NCBI GenBank assembly: GCA_914767715.1
Contig: OU612068.1
Coordinates: 21,762,001 to 21,826,000 of the forward strand
Direction: 5' to 3'
DNA: 64,000 bases
DNA from: Membranipora membranacea
Taxonomy: Eukaryota; Bryozoa; Gymnolaemata; Cheilostomatida; Membraniporidae
The notes beneath the pieces are model-generated. The model saw nothing but the letters and a program-made list of their open reading frames with translations, was not told where the DNA came from and made no database searches. This document shows positions 14,001 through 28,200 of this stretch, one piece after another (within the stretch, counting starts at the first letter, position 1; each line of letters starts with the position of its first letter). Made by a program: the position numbers and the translations under genes.

Positions 14001-17000
14001 TGATTCATATAGTTACCGCTGCTACTGGCACAACTAGTCTCCGCCACACAGAGAGTTCTAACCACAGAGGATCTGATGTCCGGTCTGCAGATGATTTTCA
14101 CTCACACCAGCCTACTGAATAAAGCTGAATACACACTAAAAGAGTATGTCATAAAAAAAGCCTACATTAAATTGCGAGATCATTAAATTCTCACTCGTCA
14201 CCGATGACATTAAATGAAGATTGAATTGAAATTAAAATACTACAGCCAGTAGTTCAATGTATAGCTCTATCCTGTGGGGAATGTTGAGCCAAGCTTTTGC
14301 AGTATGGTAACCTCTTTCACATGCTTACCTGAAAGAGCTATGCAAATGCAAATGTGGCTATTTTCATGGTTATTCTAACTTAAAATGTATGTATGCCTGA
14401 TTGGACTTTGTAAAATTTCTGAAGACATGAAATAATTGGAGTGGTTGATTGGCTAGTTCGAATAGTCTTAACCATAAACATATTAAGTATTTATATCTTT
14501 ATGGTCTTAACACAACATGTAAGGATTCAAGTATACCATAAATTGAATCTGGGTGGAGTTTAAAGTTCATATTGGCCATAACAACTAATTTATATACTTT
14601 ACCAAAGGTTTTCTTTAATAGCTACAGTGATATTGCCTTATTTAGCTTTAACATGAAATATTTTGTCCTCTTTACAGACCAAAGATGATGGACTTCTTAG
14701 TGCAGGAGCTTACAAAGAATGGTACTATATCTACCGCCCAGGAGGCCCAGCTCATAGAGATATTGTCTACACAGAGAGTGCCAGGGTTAGCGGAGGGAGG
14801 ACCTGACTCCCCCATTCCTCATTTGTTCAATTGTCAAGATTTCATTGACAGTGTTTTGTCTGATTTGATACAGGTTAGCTATACTCACTGCATAGATAAT
14901 CACCTCAATGAGAGCCAAATCGTATTTTGTCTTGCTTTATGTTGAGTACCACAAGTTGAACCTATAACGCAGCTAGCAACTCCTTTTCCCTTTCACATGA
15001 CTGGATTTTTAAATTTGGTTATTCCTGATTTGAATTTCCTTATCCCCAGGAGTAAAGCGAATTTGCCATAAAAACTAATATATGAGAATGATAGCATGTG
15101 ATTTAAAAAAAATGAATGTTGTATTTCAGGTTCACACAGGACCTGACATAATTCCATGTGGCACTAAAGTTGTGCAATCCTTATCTCAGCTCATCGCTTC
15201 TGAGGAATTATTAAATAAGGTTCTAATATCAGCAGCATGTGCTGGTAAACTCTCAAAATTAGCAAACAACCTGCTCAGGTAAGTAATATGAGCGTAGCTA
15301 AGACAGTATTGTGCTTCCAATAATGGGCATGATTAAAGCATGCCTAATGTGATTATTCTGAAAAACACCGCAGGACTATGACCAATTCAAATACTGGTGA
15401 CACTCACATTGTTTGTCACAGTTTTAATCAAGGATTGAGTATCCACGACTCCACATTGTCTTCCATGTCAAGAGCCAAGCAATCTTTAAAAGTTTGAAGC
15501 TTAGGTTAGGAATGCCTCCACATGTCACAAGAAATGTTTGTGTTTTGAAATATTTATTTTGGGCCATTTGAAGTTCAGAAGCCGCTGTTCTTTTGTTACA
15601 TCCTGTAACTTGTCTCTTAATAATGAAGTTGTCTGAACTTTAGGAAAGAGGACACAAATCGTAGAATTTGTTATGCATTATTGTAGATTAAATGAGTTGA
15701 GTATCCAGTCCTCACAGAATGAAATGGCTGTGCTGATTTGTGATCTGACACTTCTGATACTTACTCAAGCAGTTCTGCTTTTTTCAAAGGAGGTAATGAA
15801 GTTGTACTCACTGTACTCGCTGTACTCGCTGTACTCGCTGTACTCGCTGTACTCGCTGTACTCGCTGTACTCGCTGTACTCGCTGTACTCGCTGTACTCG
15901 CTGTACTCACTGTACTCACGCTCACCATTGCTCTGCTTCACAAGTGTACTCAAATCATTTCATAAGTTGCAAAAAAGTTCAAATTCATTCATTAGTTTGA
16001 AATTCACAAACAAAATACTGAAATCGACATAATTTGAAATATGTGCAAGTACTCCCCGATTGAATTCCAAGGGTTCGACAGTTAATTGTATGCACTTTGT
16101 TATTTCCATCCTGTTGGTATACGATCATGGATTTTTTTCATCGTTGAATAGACCATTTTCTGAGCTCTGATTTAGGCCTCAATTTGGAGTTGTCCTCTCT
16201 CCAGTTTGGTACTTTTAACCCACGCTGCATAGGAAAAACGTGCTGAAAAGAGGGTTATCTTGGAAACCGCTTATAATAGAATAAAAATTATTTTTGATTC
16301 AGAATCTGCAACATTGAAAACTCACATGGACATAGTTTGGGAAATAATTTTAGTAGTTGGATAGAGAATTATAACATTTTCTGCCTGTTTTGCGGACAAT
16401 TTGGCAGAATTTTTCATGAGATTTATCAACATTCAAGCCTCCAATGATTTGGAAACCCTGTCTCACAGGGTTTTAAATGGTGCAGACTCTGAATCAAGAA
16501 TCATTTTTATCCTATCATAAGCGGTTTTCAAGATAACCCTCTTTCAGCAGGTTTTTCCTATGCGGCGTGGGTTAAAAGTACCAAACTGGAGAGAGGACAA
16601 CTCCAAATTGAGGCATAATTAAGAGCTCAGAAAACTGTCTATTGAGATCATGTTTATTTTTAAGTTCACTTTAAGTACTTATTTGGCGATTCATCTGTTG
16701 GATTTATATAGGTAATATCTGCTATGGTATCAGAGTCACACTCATCTTCAGTGTTTATGAGTCGATACATCTCACCACTGACACACTGTATACCTAGTCA
16801 TCCTAATATTGGGTCTAATGACTGTCTCGATGAACTGCTCGGCAGAATCGTCAGCAAACAGAAAGTTATTGGGTAGGTAATAGGAGGATAGTTATGCTCT
16901 CCTTCATCCCCTATCCACTACGGAGCCATCAATATTAGGTAATGTAAATGTGATTTTAGATAACTTTCAAAAAAGTTGTTGGTAACAAGGAGTAACAGGG

Positions 17001-20000
17001 GAGTTACTCCTGTGTGGTAGTGACAGGGATTATCTATTTTTTTTTATACCAGACTCAGGCTTTGGTCAAGTGAACCAACTTTGAAGAACTGAACCATTTT
17101 GATTATATCAACCAATGAAGACACTAAAATTTATTGTTTTTTGTTTTAGCGACAAAAAAAAATTAGAACTGCAAGGAGTTCATTTGAAAGTCATATAGAA
17201 CCAAATTATTATTTAACCAAAAAATTTCCTTTCCTTGCTTCCTTGCTTACACTGACATCAGTTAGGTCAAACATACTAAACATACAGGCTATCATGATTC
17301 TCAAAATCAAATCAAGTATCTCTATATATAATCTCTCTTCTCATTTCAGGATAGCTAGATTTAGTGATATGATACTCTGTCTGCCTCTGGCGTTTGTTGA
17401 GCTAGCTAAGGCTCGTCAGCTATCAGCTATAGATGAGTCTACTATAGTAGATGTGATCACAGAAGTGAGTCAGACCTCTCATACCCTACTCCTCTATTCT
17501 CTGGCCTCGTTAGTAAACCAGGCCAGACTCAGTCCACCTGATCTCAGACAGAAACAGTTACATATCATCAACTCAATATCACAGGTCTCCACTGCGGACC
17601 CGGCCAGGTATGTACCACAGGCGCATCTTTTGTTAGTCAGAGTTGGAAAGGCATAATAGATTAAGATAACAGTTAGATTGGTCATGTAATTTTGCCGAGT
17701 TGTTTACATATATTTGCAGCAAAGTGTAATAACAGTTATTTGCAATGTCCTCTTGTGTTTGTGATATAATAAAATCAATTCTGCAACATACTTCTGAACT
17801 GCACTGAGACACTGTTTGCTTAGATCTTTTCAAGGTTGATCGTTATTGCTCATATATTAAAGTTCTGCTCCGATTCTGAAACTGATCATATCATTGTAAT
17901 TCACTCCATCTATATTACAGAGACTCTATGATGCGTTCTATAATAACCCGATTACTCGAGTCGACAGGCCTATGTCGGAGTAATCCCTCACCGTCCGCTG
18001 ATACTCAGAACTTGACTGTGAACCCAAGTGATGAACCGATGATGGTAACTCTAGCAAAGTCCATAGAGAGTATCCTAGAAACGGGCTACATCTCTACTAA
18101 ACCTTACAGATCACTGGTCATCAACCTCAAGTTTACTGAACCAAAGTGGCTTGTTCAGAAAATGCTCGGGGTAAGCTTAAAGTGACAGTCCTACTGGGCC
18201 ATGTTTGGTATGGTTTTAAAGATCTCAGGCTGAAAAGTTATTAGGGCATATGAAATAAAACAGCCTGTGAACCTAATTGCAGTAAAACTGCTGCAAAGTC
18301 TGAATATCGGGATCATAGTGATATATTGCCTCCCCCTGACCACTATGATCCTTGCTAAAATAATTATAAAAAAACTGACACAATTTTCATTTTTTGTTAA
18401 TTTTTATTTGTCCTATGAACTCACAATATTTGATTTACTGGGGTTTTATATCCACTGATTCAACTTTTTGGATTGTCCAGTGAGGGGAGGTCTTCTTAAA
18501 TTGTTTGACCTGTTCTCCTTTGAATTTCCCATTTAATTTGCAAAATATTGGAATGTTGCAACCTGTGGCTAACAAAATTAGACCAGCCTCTTGGCAATGA
18601 ATAAGCCCTACCGATTCCTAAACATAGTGCACAGTTGCAGCATCGTTATGAGCTTATAGTTGCTTAATACTGTTGTCAGAACAATAGCAAGGCTACTATC
18701 TACCTGTTTACACTTATTTACCTTGTTGGCCCTTGCATTTTTTAAAATGAGTATAGTGAGAAACCTATAGTGAGCTGTCTTGCCTATAACCTGTACTGAA
18801 ATATTAATCGATGACAATTTGCTAATGCTTTGTACTCTTACCATCGCAGTGAGGATTTACCCCAGATCAAGTTTGATCCAAATTGCCAGCAGTCTGGTCA
18901 TACCCATTCTACTGGTGAGCTGCCGTCGCCGGCGGCAGCGGCTCAAATCATGCTTGATCTGGATTTACCCCATTAACTTGTATCTCTTGCCTTGTAGTTG
19001 ATGTTTAAGTGTACATATATCGAGGAGATAGGTAAAGCTCTAGCATTACTTCATATGATCTGTCATCTAGCTCTGCCTAGTCTGGTGCCGACGTTTATAA
19101 ACGAGGCTATCCCAGACTTACTACATAAAACAGTGAAGCCCACATACCTGGCAGAGCCTCGCAGTCAATCAGCCTGTCAGCTTATTGTATGGTCTCTTGT
19201 CTCCCTCAGTCAGCAAGGTACACGAGCAATCATTAGTTTGTTGTTTTTTTTTGCTCTGCAGACACCCTCTATTTTAGTAATTATACAAGCCATTTAGTTC
19301 AAACTGGATTGTCCATGGATTTCTAAACAGTTGGTCAGACTTGTTGGAGAGATGATAGGCATCAATGGAGCTCCTTGCTTGTTGAGGAATTTTTAAAAGT
19401 AGACGATGAATTTTCACCTCATGGGACGCGGATCTTCTCGGCACCAAGCCAAAATTTACTTCCAGAACAATATTCTACATGATAACTAAGATGATATTAA
19501 AAATGAGTTTTGTTTTAGACGGAGACGAGCACAGTGAAATGATAAGAGAGCTTCTTGGTGAGTCTTAAATCCACTTAGAATATGCAGAATGCAATGAAAA
19601 ATTTAGGATCATGAGATTATTGTTATCAGGGCTATTGTTCATCATGATTGTAAAGCAAGCAACAAGGCTTAGCCAATATTATGTTAGTTGCAGCATGCCT
19701 GGGTCTAGTTGTCAAAGAGTATACTTGGGTAATGATTCATGTTCATTTGGGAGATGAAGTTATACACGGCAATTCAGTTATCTACTACAAACTACCTCAT
19801 TGCCCCCGATGAATGTTTTTGCTCGGTGATATTGGTTACCTAAAGTACCTAAGGTACCTAGGACACAGCCTAAGGAGGAAGGAATCTCTCCCTCACACCA
19901 GTCTCGGATGGGCCCCTGAAGGCACCCGAAGGAGAGGGCGACCCAATCAGACTTGGCGAAGAACGGCGCTCAAACAGATGAAGGTACACAACATCAAGTC

Positions 20001-20859
20001 GTGGGCGGAGGCTAGCGAGATGGCTAGAGATCGAGAAAGATGGAAGGGAAAGGAGAAGGCGATTCTGGCGCAATATTCCACTAGGAGTTCTGCAACATAA
20101 GTCAAAGTACCTAAAGACCTAAAGTACTGCATGTTTTTTTTTGTACATGCCTGTCAATAATATCTGATTTGATTACATTTATTTCTATATTTTAGGGAAA
20201 ATATTCAAGTTGATGGACGGTGTGTATCAGACAGCAGGCACTAATCAGGCTATTTATATAATGGAGTTACTTATACAGAATATGATACATCTCGGTCTAC
20301 CTTACAGTAAATCGTTACTGGATAATATGCCTATCAGATTGGTGAGTTTTTTAATATTGTCAACATAGACCCGTGTTACTGAAAATAAAAAGAAAATATT
20401 GAAATTACAAATGAAGATTTAAACTCAGCAGCTTGGCTCAATCTAATCTATGAAATACAAACTCTCAATTGAGCGAGAATACCAAAGTACAATAGACTCC
20501 AGTGTAATATCTCTCACCTCTCAGACGGGGATAGTCTGGTATAAAATCCTAGGATGCTCCACAAGTCAGACCTCCCACTAGCGATGTTTAAGATGCAAGA
20601 AATGTATCAATTACTATCCCTATACTATTATTGAATTATCCCAATGTATTAGCTGTCAACCTTTTTATGCTCACTTTAATAATTATTAATAAGTATTATT
20701 TCTCTGTTAAAGCTCATCAAGTTACTCTCGACTGATAGTAAAGTGTTTACTCTTTTGTGTGGGAGGCAAAATCTCTCTGTGGATGATGTCAATCTGATCA
20801 GCTCTACTCTGCTCTACAGACAAAGCAGATCAGCCGTCCTTATGGAGACCGAATCATAG
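11065..20859 (+). CDS. MED24: MED24, Mediator complex tail subunit (18 coding exons, 895 aa)
   Basis: Subunit of the tail module of Mediator, which links nuclear activators to RNA polymerase II. Coding exons: 11065-11182, 11490-11572, 11769-11881, 12130-12365, 12738-12855, 13191-13296, 13648-13758, 14013-14143, 14678-14873, 15130-15278, 15687-15792, 16712-16872, 17350-17607, 17921-18170, 18998-19217, 19519-19557, 20196-20341, 20713-20859; phases join throughout. The N-terminus (MKAWQNRW) and the ATQFDDLQK stretch fit the vertebrate AW-ERW and ISKFDDF positions. LLNKVLISAACAGKLSKLANNLL matches the vertebrate AAAATGKLKSFARKF segment. R-x-MM-SII-RLLES matches the family's VIMNSILERM. LxxLL-type motifs occur in exon 2 (LQQLL) and at the junction of exons 17 and 18 (LIKLL). 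The predicted protein is about 95 residues shorter than human MED24 (989 aa). Similarity is moderate but collinear along the whole length. Exon 6 (13191-13296) is the least certain: its acceptor was chosen by phase. Exon 16 is a 39-base microexon. Confidence 0.82.
11275..11520 (+). repeat. Partial duplication of MED24 exon 2 with its upstream intron
   Basis: In intron 1, at 11371-11405, an AAG acceptor is followed by AGCTGCTACTTAATGAGGCG and the next bases of exon 2 with only a few mismatches to the real exon at 11490. Similarity stops after about 35 bases and an in-frame stop follows (AAATAG). The upstream intron is duplicated too (CTTCC-TC-TGTCATA in both copies). It is a dead exon copy that keeps an acceptor but has lost its 3' half and donor. 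Confidence 0.75.
15799..15920. repeat. 9-bp minisatellite (TGTACTCGC)n
   Basis: About 13 units of TGTACTCGC/TGTACTCAC start directly after the donor of MED24 exon 11. The length is a multiple of three and the frame is open on both strands (a Leu-Tyr-Ser repeat on plus), but the tract is intronic by splice-site and homology evidence. Confidence 0.93.
16147..16643. mobile_element. Foldback MITE, copy 1 (~500 bp, in MED24 intron 11)
   Basis: The ends are inverted repeats (TAGAC-(A/C)-TTTTCTGAGCTC against GAGCTCAGAAAACTGTCTA). The complementary arms run at least 140 bases inward, including TTTGGTACTTTTAACCCACG and its complement. The flanks read TA at both ends, compatible with a TA target duplication. 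No open reading frame, so non-autonomous. A second copy lies in the PLXDC gene. Confidence 0.88.
18853..18970. mobile_element. Small inverted-repeat element, family A copy 1
   Basis: AGATCAAGTTTGATCCAAATT on the left and ATGCTTGATCTGG on the right form short inverted ends. The middle carries TTCTACTGGTGAGC, shared with three other copies in the window, and here also a GC-rich mini-hairpin (GCTGCCG-TCGCCGG-CGGCAGC). It sits in the MED24 intron before exon 15. Confidence 0.75.
19830..20100 (+). mobile_element. LINE remnant: 3' end of a non-LTR retrotransposon ORF2
   Basis: In MED24 intron 16, the plus-strand frame encodes the typical C-terminal tail of endonuclease/reverse-transcriptase LINE proteins: YLGHSLRR, then RRGRPNQTWRR, then WAEASEMARDRERW, ending in a stop at 20100. 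There is no reverse transcriptase core, so this is a 5'-truncated fragment. Short CCTAAAGTACCTAAGG-like repeats lie on both sides (19838-19860, 20101-20128) and could reflect the target site. It is not a host gene. Confidence 0.8.
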
Positions 20860-22201
20860 CACGACTCTGCGAGCCAAGTTTTCAAAACACCCAGGTTTGC
20901 ATGAAAGGGGTCAAGTGAGTGCAAAAAGTGGCACGCCTAACATGAGACTAAGACACGCCGTCGACTTTTACATATGACTGTTTTCTTTTGCATATATGGA
21001 GATGTTCATTGCGATTGAGTTCTATTGAGCAATTACCTGGTCACCGTAAACTCCTAGACCTCAATATTCTGTTTTTTGAAGGTCTATCATTTTGCTGTAA
21101 ATAGTATTTGGGTCCTGTTTCCAACTGGCCTTGTCTGCTCTGGCCTGCTCTCCACTGTGAATTAGTTGTAACATTTATTACTATCATATCTGACGCTGTG
21201 ACCGACAATTCGTCTAGTTTAAAATGAGTGTAGAGAATATGTCAATGAACTAACTAGGTAGAAATGTTCAATCATGTAAATATTATACAAACATCACACT
21301 TTTGCATTTATTGTTTGTAAAATTCTGAAGTTTTGGAGTTTTCTCCCCATTTCCGATATCATAATAAATACTAGCCTCAAAGCTGCTCATAACCATGAAA
21401 ACGACCATAAATTATTCCAATATATTAACCCTGGATTTACCACAAATGACTTAAACTAGCAATCTTTCCAATGTTAGAATATACATAGCAAGTTGTTTCA
21501 ATCAAATTTCTAACTAGCCTATCTTTTGCTTTTACTGTATTGTATTTATTTGAGATTACAAAAATGCTTAGCAACATAAAACAAGATGGCTGCCAACTTC
21601 ACTTTCCCATGATAACTATTGACAACTCAATCAAAGTGCATGAAGTTTTCCATTTCCAAACAGATTCAGTAACTGAAGTTGACAACTACTCTGATGTGAC
21701 CTTGGGAATATAAGGTAAGATAACAGTTGTATGCAAAGTCAAAGAGATGTAGGGTATGATTCTTGATAAACTTCTTGGTAATCTATTTATTTGTGTTCAC
21801 AGAGATTGTAATATTGTAGTGTGTTGAGGTTGCTCCTGCTAGTTATACCAGTCTGTAATGCACTCATGTAGGGATTTCAATGTGTGTTACATTCACATAA
21901 ACATCACAACACACATGTGATATATAAATTGGAATTTTACAGCCTACAGCAACTTTTAATCATTACACTGCAGTTTACTTGCACTACAGACTTATAGTTA
22001 TAGATAGCAAGGGTCAATGTTCACATAATAACCCTGATTTTATCCAGCACAGAACTGATCCTCTTTTGCTATATTTGAACTCTGAAAATCATAGTATTCT
22101 GTATAACCAAATGCTTTACCTGGCAACCATATCCAAGTTTCTCACACAAAAATTAATACCATTACTCCTAGCTTTTGTTTTCCCGTTGCAGGATTTTAAA
22201 T
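20860..22201. other. MED24-CFAP69 intergenic region
   Basis: This holds the 3' UTR of MED24 and the 5' region of CFAP69, both on plus. An AATAAA hexamer at 21363-21368 is a plausible MED24 poly(A) signal about 500 bases after the stop. An acceptor-like TTGCAG ends about nine bases before the CFAP69 start codon, so a non-coding CFAP69 exon probably lies within the region. No further gene seen. Confidence 0.5.
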
Positions 22202-25200
22202 ATGGCTACCATGTCGCGGAGTATGACTCGCCATACCCCTGGTACAGCAGGGATGATACAAATGCAGACTGAGAGGCAGCCATTTCCTGTAATCGATGCA
22301 GTGGTTAATGATGAGACTGTAGGCTCCCTGAAAGGCAACAAATTTGAACCTATCCAGCTCGCTAAGGTGGAGAAACTGCTGGCAGACCCTCATTCCGTGA
22401 GTAAAGGAATACCTAAACAGCCTAAAATCTGCGATGTTTCACCAAAACTATAGTTTTAATTCACCTAATATGCTGGTTGTGTTCACTCCCTCACACAATT
22501 ATTATCTCAGGACTTTGCTAAGGCTGTATGACCGGTATAAATCAAAATTAAATTATTTGGTCCTGTGATGCTTGGCAGTCTCTTGGTGACTGGCTGATAA
22601 TACCATCTATAATGCTCTATCAGACTAATCCATTACTGTATTCTTTCAGGTCACACTATATGACAGGCATACACATGCCCTCAATAAAGTAATCAAACAT
22701 TACAAAAATGCTTTCCTACTCAAGGATCTGGTGGAGCTATTCAAGATCCTCAATGTTTGTGCTGATAGGGTCGATGAAAATGAACTTTATTTAAATCCAC
22801 TATTGGATATGCTCAAAATAGTCGGCAAACCATTCTTCAAAGAAAAAACTTCCGATGAGAGCACATATGAACAGATTGCGATCGAGTCCATCTCACAATT
22901 AGGTATGGTTATGTTTACTCTGCTACAAATGAGCATCACTGAGTAGCTCAGTGGTGAGGCCTTTTTCTTGCTTCTCTAGGATATGATAACTGATTTTTGT
23001 AGAATTTAATTGTGACAGGAAAAATAAGGAGTCATGCCAATAGAAGATGTTATTGCCCTATTATGTGGCAGTTTGCTAAAGATAAGCTGTGACCTTACAT
23101 AATGCTGTCTAGCAATTTATTTGCTATAGCTTGGTGCATTATTGTTCAATAAAGTTAAAATGATAATAAAAGAACCTAGAAACTTGACCTCTTCTCTTTG
23201 GTACTTGATACGTGTTTGAGGTCTTAGGCCGAAGTTTTGTTGTAGGGTCAAAAAAGTTTTAGGAAAAACTCATAACCCTGTATTGCTGTTTGTAGGCTAC
23301 TTGATGAGGTGCACTAATGAAGCTGTTCAGATGCAGATCTGTACTACAATCCTACAGATATACACAAATAAATCACCCGGTAACGAGGTACAGAGGTTAT
23401 GTCCCTGCTCGTACACGTTCAGTCGTATGATCGTCGAGAGGAGTGATGTGTCCGAAACTTTGGTCAAGGTTAGTCAGATTGTTATTACTTTGTAGATGGT
23501 TACTTTATGATAATTAGATAGTGTAGATAATTACTTTTTTTTACCTTTATTGGCACCATCAAAATTCTGAAAATGCATTCCATAAAGTGCTGGGAAATAA
23601 AGAATGAATGTAGCCGCACTGTATATCTCAGTTTCTGGCTTAATCATTATCACTACTTACTCCTAATTATATAGTTACCTTCAATTCTTTTTTGCAGTCG
23701 CTGGCGCTAATTGATGATAACCTGAAGGTCAAGCTAGAGGTACTACATGTATTACAGAATCTGTCAAAATATTCAGGTTAGTAGGCTGGGCATAGTGATA
23801 TATCCGTGATTTTTATATCCAACGAAAAACTGCACACCCAATACCACACACTAAGTAAGACCATTCTTGCCGGTTTGACAGGGGATCTGTAAAGCATTGG
23901 GCGAAGCCTTATTATTTTTTAACATGGCTCTTGGCTCCACGGAAGACAGTTATCATGGCCTTCAGTCTCAATGTTTTAAAATTTCGTCAGACTAAGCTAA
24001 ATGTAACAACTCTATTACTCCATAACTCACCTAGTGATCTTCTTTTATAACAGAGCTGACATGTGCTCAGATGTTAGCTGCACATGCCGCGTCTCGAGTG
24101 TGTCAGAGAATGCTGGACCAGGACCCTTCAGGTCTCTTACTCTTCAGATCTACAGAGATATTATGGAATCTTCTCGAGAATGGTGATGAGTTAGAACTAG
24201 CTAACCAACTCAACGATGTTGTCTGCATCAGGTATTTATTGCCTTTTTTACCTCTGTTACAATAATGAAATCTTTGTTCTGTTTGATGTTTTGACTTCCT
24301 ACAAAAACATCATTCATCGACTAGATTTAATGTTTGAATAATTAAAATTAAGGGATTAGAGACAGTCTTTAGTATTTAGACAGCCACATCTGTAAAAGAA
24401 TAGCTTTCTTGAATAAAAATGAATATTCCCTATTAGGAGACAATACTATGTGTGCAGCCCAACCACCAACGATTGCTAATTGCTATGACCAATTTATTTT
24501 GCAGCCAGTTGAGGGATGGTTTTATACAGACGCTAACTACAGGATACAGTCATTATGAGAGACAACTAAGAAATGACCTACTCACTCTCACCACACTTAT
24601 AGCTTCCAAATCTACTAAAGCTCCATTCTTAGAGAGCGGATTCGTCAAACAGTTGGCTCTATTCTCAACATTTCAGGAAGGTAAGTCTTCTTATGATGCA
24701 ATGTGTTATGTGCATATTTAGTCATTTTCACAAAAGTTGATATTATATGTATCATATTTCTTGTTGACAGCACGTGCAGTCGTGGGTTATCTACCTGCAT
24801 TAAATTTTCTCCATCACATATCATATGCCGGATGAGAGTGTTTCACTGCGACAAATTAAGCTCATCACTGCATTTCGCTAATCCACATTGTTTCTATTTT
24901 GCAGTGAAAAGCCATAATGTCCTAGTGAAGCATTTGAAATTAAAAACGAACCAAGAAGATTTTGAATTCAAGAAGCTCCTTGTCAACCTGATGGTTGTTC
25001 TCAGCCAACAGCCGACCAACATACATGTGAGTAATATCTCTGTAAACTCATAGGTTATTTGCATAGGGTTAAATATCATTAACCTTGGATTCACAAAGAG
25101 ATAAGGTCATCTCTTGGAATTCCAGCAAACTGCATTTATTGAAAATACTTTTCATGTCAACTTGTAGTCGAAGGGTGTTAGAGAACGATTAGTTGTCTTC

Positions 25201-28200
25201 AGTTGTCTTACGATATTTCTATCACCATGGGCTGCTTGAAGCAAAATAATGATTTGTCAGTATCATTGCCTCAAATCAAGTGCGGCTAACTAGAATCCAC
25301 ATCTCAATTGAAGCTTTTGAGGGAATTATGTTGCAGAGGGTCTTGTCTTGGAAAATATAGACTGCTAAATTTCCTTTTACAGTAATGTAAAAACTCCCTA
25401 TACAACTCTGTTGCAGGTTTTATCAGACAGTCGGCTAATACTGGCTTTGTTCTATTATGTGAGAGCCAATGAGAATACTACGGGGCCTCAGGAGTGGTCC
25501 CCGGCTCAGTTTGAGGAGCTACAGCTACACGCTATGGCCGCCCTATGTACACTGTCCCCCATACTAATACAGGATTATATGAGCTGTCAGGGTAACACCA
25601 GGTTACTACTCTTACTGGAGTGGTGTGTGTCCTCAGGTAAGTCTAGCACATAAATTTATATAATGTATTATTATTTTTAGAATCAAATATCATGTGTACT
25701 TATTGTTTGGTATGAGTTGTCGCAGTACAGTCAGGTTACTATGCTTAATGAATGTAGAAGCCATTGCATTTTGACTACGTGTCACTCCATGCTCGTTCAA
25801 AAATTCATATTGCTTGAACGGTTTTCTTTCTAGATATTATGAAAATGTGTCATAATTATGATTGCTGCTGACCTATTGTAATTTAACCAACAATCTCAGT
25901 CAGGTGCTTTGCATCATCATTGATAACTAAATTTTTCATTCAATTCTAGATATTGAAAAAAAAAACATGATATTTATTTGTTATAGATGACTACGCTGGA
26001 CATGGTAACAGTTATCACGGTACAGGAGGACGAGGTAATAAGAGAGCTCAGATGAGACATTGTATCAGAGTGATCAGGAGTGTGGTCTCTACTAGAGATG
26101 AGTCTGTACTACAGGACCTTGTAGATCAGGGAGCCATCAACCAGATCATGGGTACAAATCGTTATTTAGTCATGATAGAGAATGCCTTACATTATGAAGG
26201 CTATGCAGTTTTTCAAGAATTTATGGGATGTATATTACACAGTACACAGTATCTGTTATCTATATAGTTCTTAGCCTACAAACTTTCGGATGGCCAGATT
26301 CAGTTTTATAAAGTATTTCAATTGTCTTTACATGAGTGATAACGTGCTAACAGTTATCTTCCAAAACTGGTTCTGTATTTTTTCATGTTCTGATAACTTT
26401 ACACACGTATCTGGTCCTTACTATGACCAATTATCAATAAAGGTTCACCTGTTCTTATAAAACCCCCTTTATCTTCTAGGAATTCTGGTGAGTGCTGCCA
26501 ACTCTAAGGACATAGATGACGCTATCGATATAGAGATGCAGTCTGATATGCTCGTAATTTTGTCCTCTCTCTGCGAGCTGGACATCCACAGGAAGGAGCT
26601 GTTTGGATCTGATGGTCACGGTATCGATATCGTCACTCATTATCTCAAGATGGATCCTACTAAGTTTACTAGCGGTCTCGGTCACCACAGGCTTATGTTA
26701 GCCACGATAGACGCTGTATGGTGAGTTATTAGTGTTTCAAGCCATGAAATGCTGTCAGTGACCCAGTACTCATGTAGATCAAATCAGATCCAATTTGCCG
26801 GTATTCCAATTGTTTAAATTCTACTGGTGAGCCAGTGGCGGCTCAAATACCGAATAAAAGCAAATTGGATCATACTAGATCCAGTATACATGGAGCATAG
26901 CGAGCCTTCGTTTTGTTACGGTATTTGTATGTTGTATAACTCATTTTAAATGTGTTGTACGTTTGCTGCCAACATTTGCTCATAAAAGAACTTCATTTTA
27001 CAAGACTCCGTACTCGATAGGCTCTAGAGGAAATTTCATTTCTTTCTTTTTAGGTGTTGCGTCGTGGGATGCTACCTGACTGAGGATTCATTCCTAGCTA
27101 AGGAGGGTGTGTTCCTCCTACTGGATCTTTTGGAGGTAAAATTTAGTATGAATTAATGTCATATATATATATATATATATATATATAGATATGTGTGTGT
27201 ATTTGAGCTATAAGTATTGCTTTGAAACTGAAATCATTCATCTAAGAATTATAGACAAAAACTTGTAGTTGTGCTCTCTCATTTAGTCGTGATATTCAGG
27301 CGTATCAGATTAGATTAGATTTAGTATCACAGATCTAATGGTATAAATTTCCAAAGTATCACATATTGCCACTGCTGTCTGTTTTCAGAATAGCCCTAAG
27401 AGCATGCATAATCTGATATTAGGCTGTCTGCTCGATCTTTGTGAGAACAGTAAGACTGTATCACACATCCGAGTGTGGAGAGGTAAGAACGACCAATCGG
27501 CAGCTCACCTTCTCTGTGATATCTGGAGAAAAGAAGAAATGGATCTCAACGTCAAGAGAACTGATGATGGCGCACTCGCAGGTTGGTCCTGAAAGATTTT
27601 CAATTCTCGGACTTTGATGAATTCCGTTAGAAATCTTGATTCTCAATACATGTTTTCTGAAAAAAAATTAATTGTTCTCTTGTGCGTTATGTCAGGTGTT
27701 CTTACCATTGTGGACAATCCAGGTAAAGTTACAAATGCATATACTAATAGCTTAATTTGGCTAATCCATATTATAAATTCTCTCACTTTCAGAAGTTACG
27801 ATTGTTTTTCAACAACAACAGGGTATATCATTTTTGCTACATTCAAAGAATCCTCCTTTATCTTTTGTTGGGATTTCTCTTATGAATATTTTTGAACTGC
27901 TGTTTGAAGCAGAATTATTTGTTGTTTTATGACCCAAGGAGCAAAAAGTTTAGCCTGCTGAGAGAATGAGTTTTATGATCTGAATGTAATTGTATGTACA
28001 CCCAAGTGAGCATTCAGAGAAGCGCTACCAAACAAACAATCTCTTTTCCCATGATTCCTCTCTAGATCCGGAGAAGCCATTGATGGGACAGTTGCAGGGA
28101 GAACAGCCACTGGAAGCTATGTCAGCTAGCAGCCCCAGCCAGGCCATTGTAGACGTGGTGGAGAATATGAGAGCTAAGATACATGCCCTGTTCTGTAAAG

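Noticed and set aside
15673-16032. Open frame with a Leu-Tyr-Ser repeat
   Set aside because: The left part is MED24 exon 11, which ends at a donor at 15792. The repeat is a 9-bp intronic minisatellite and is open only because its unit length is a multiple of three.
19813-20100. 95-codon plus frame as a possible host gene
   Set aside because: The protein is the conserved C-terminal tail of LINE reverse transcriptases, truncated at its 5' end and lying in a MED24 intron.
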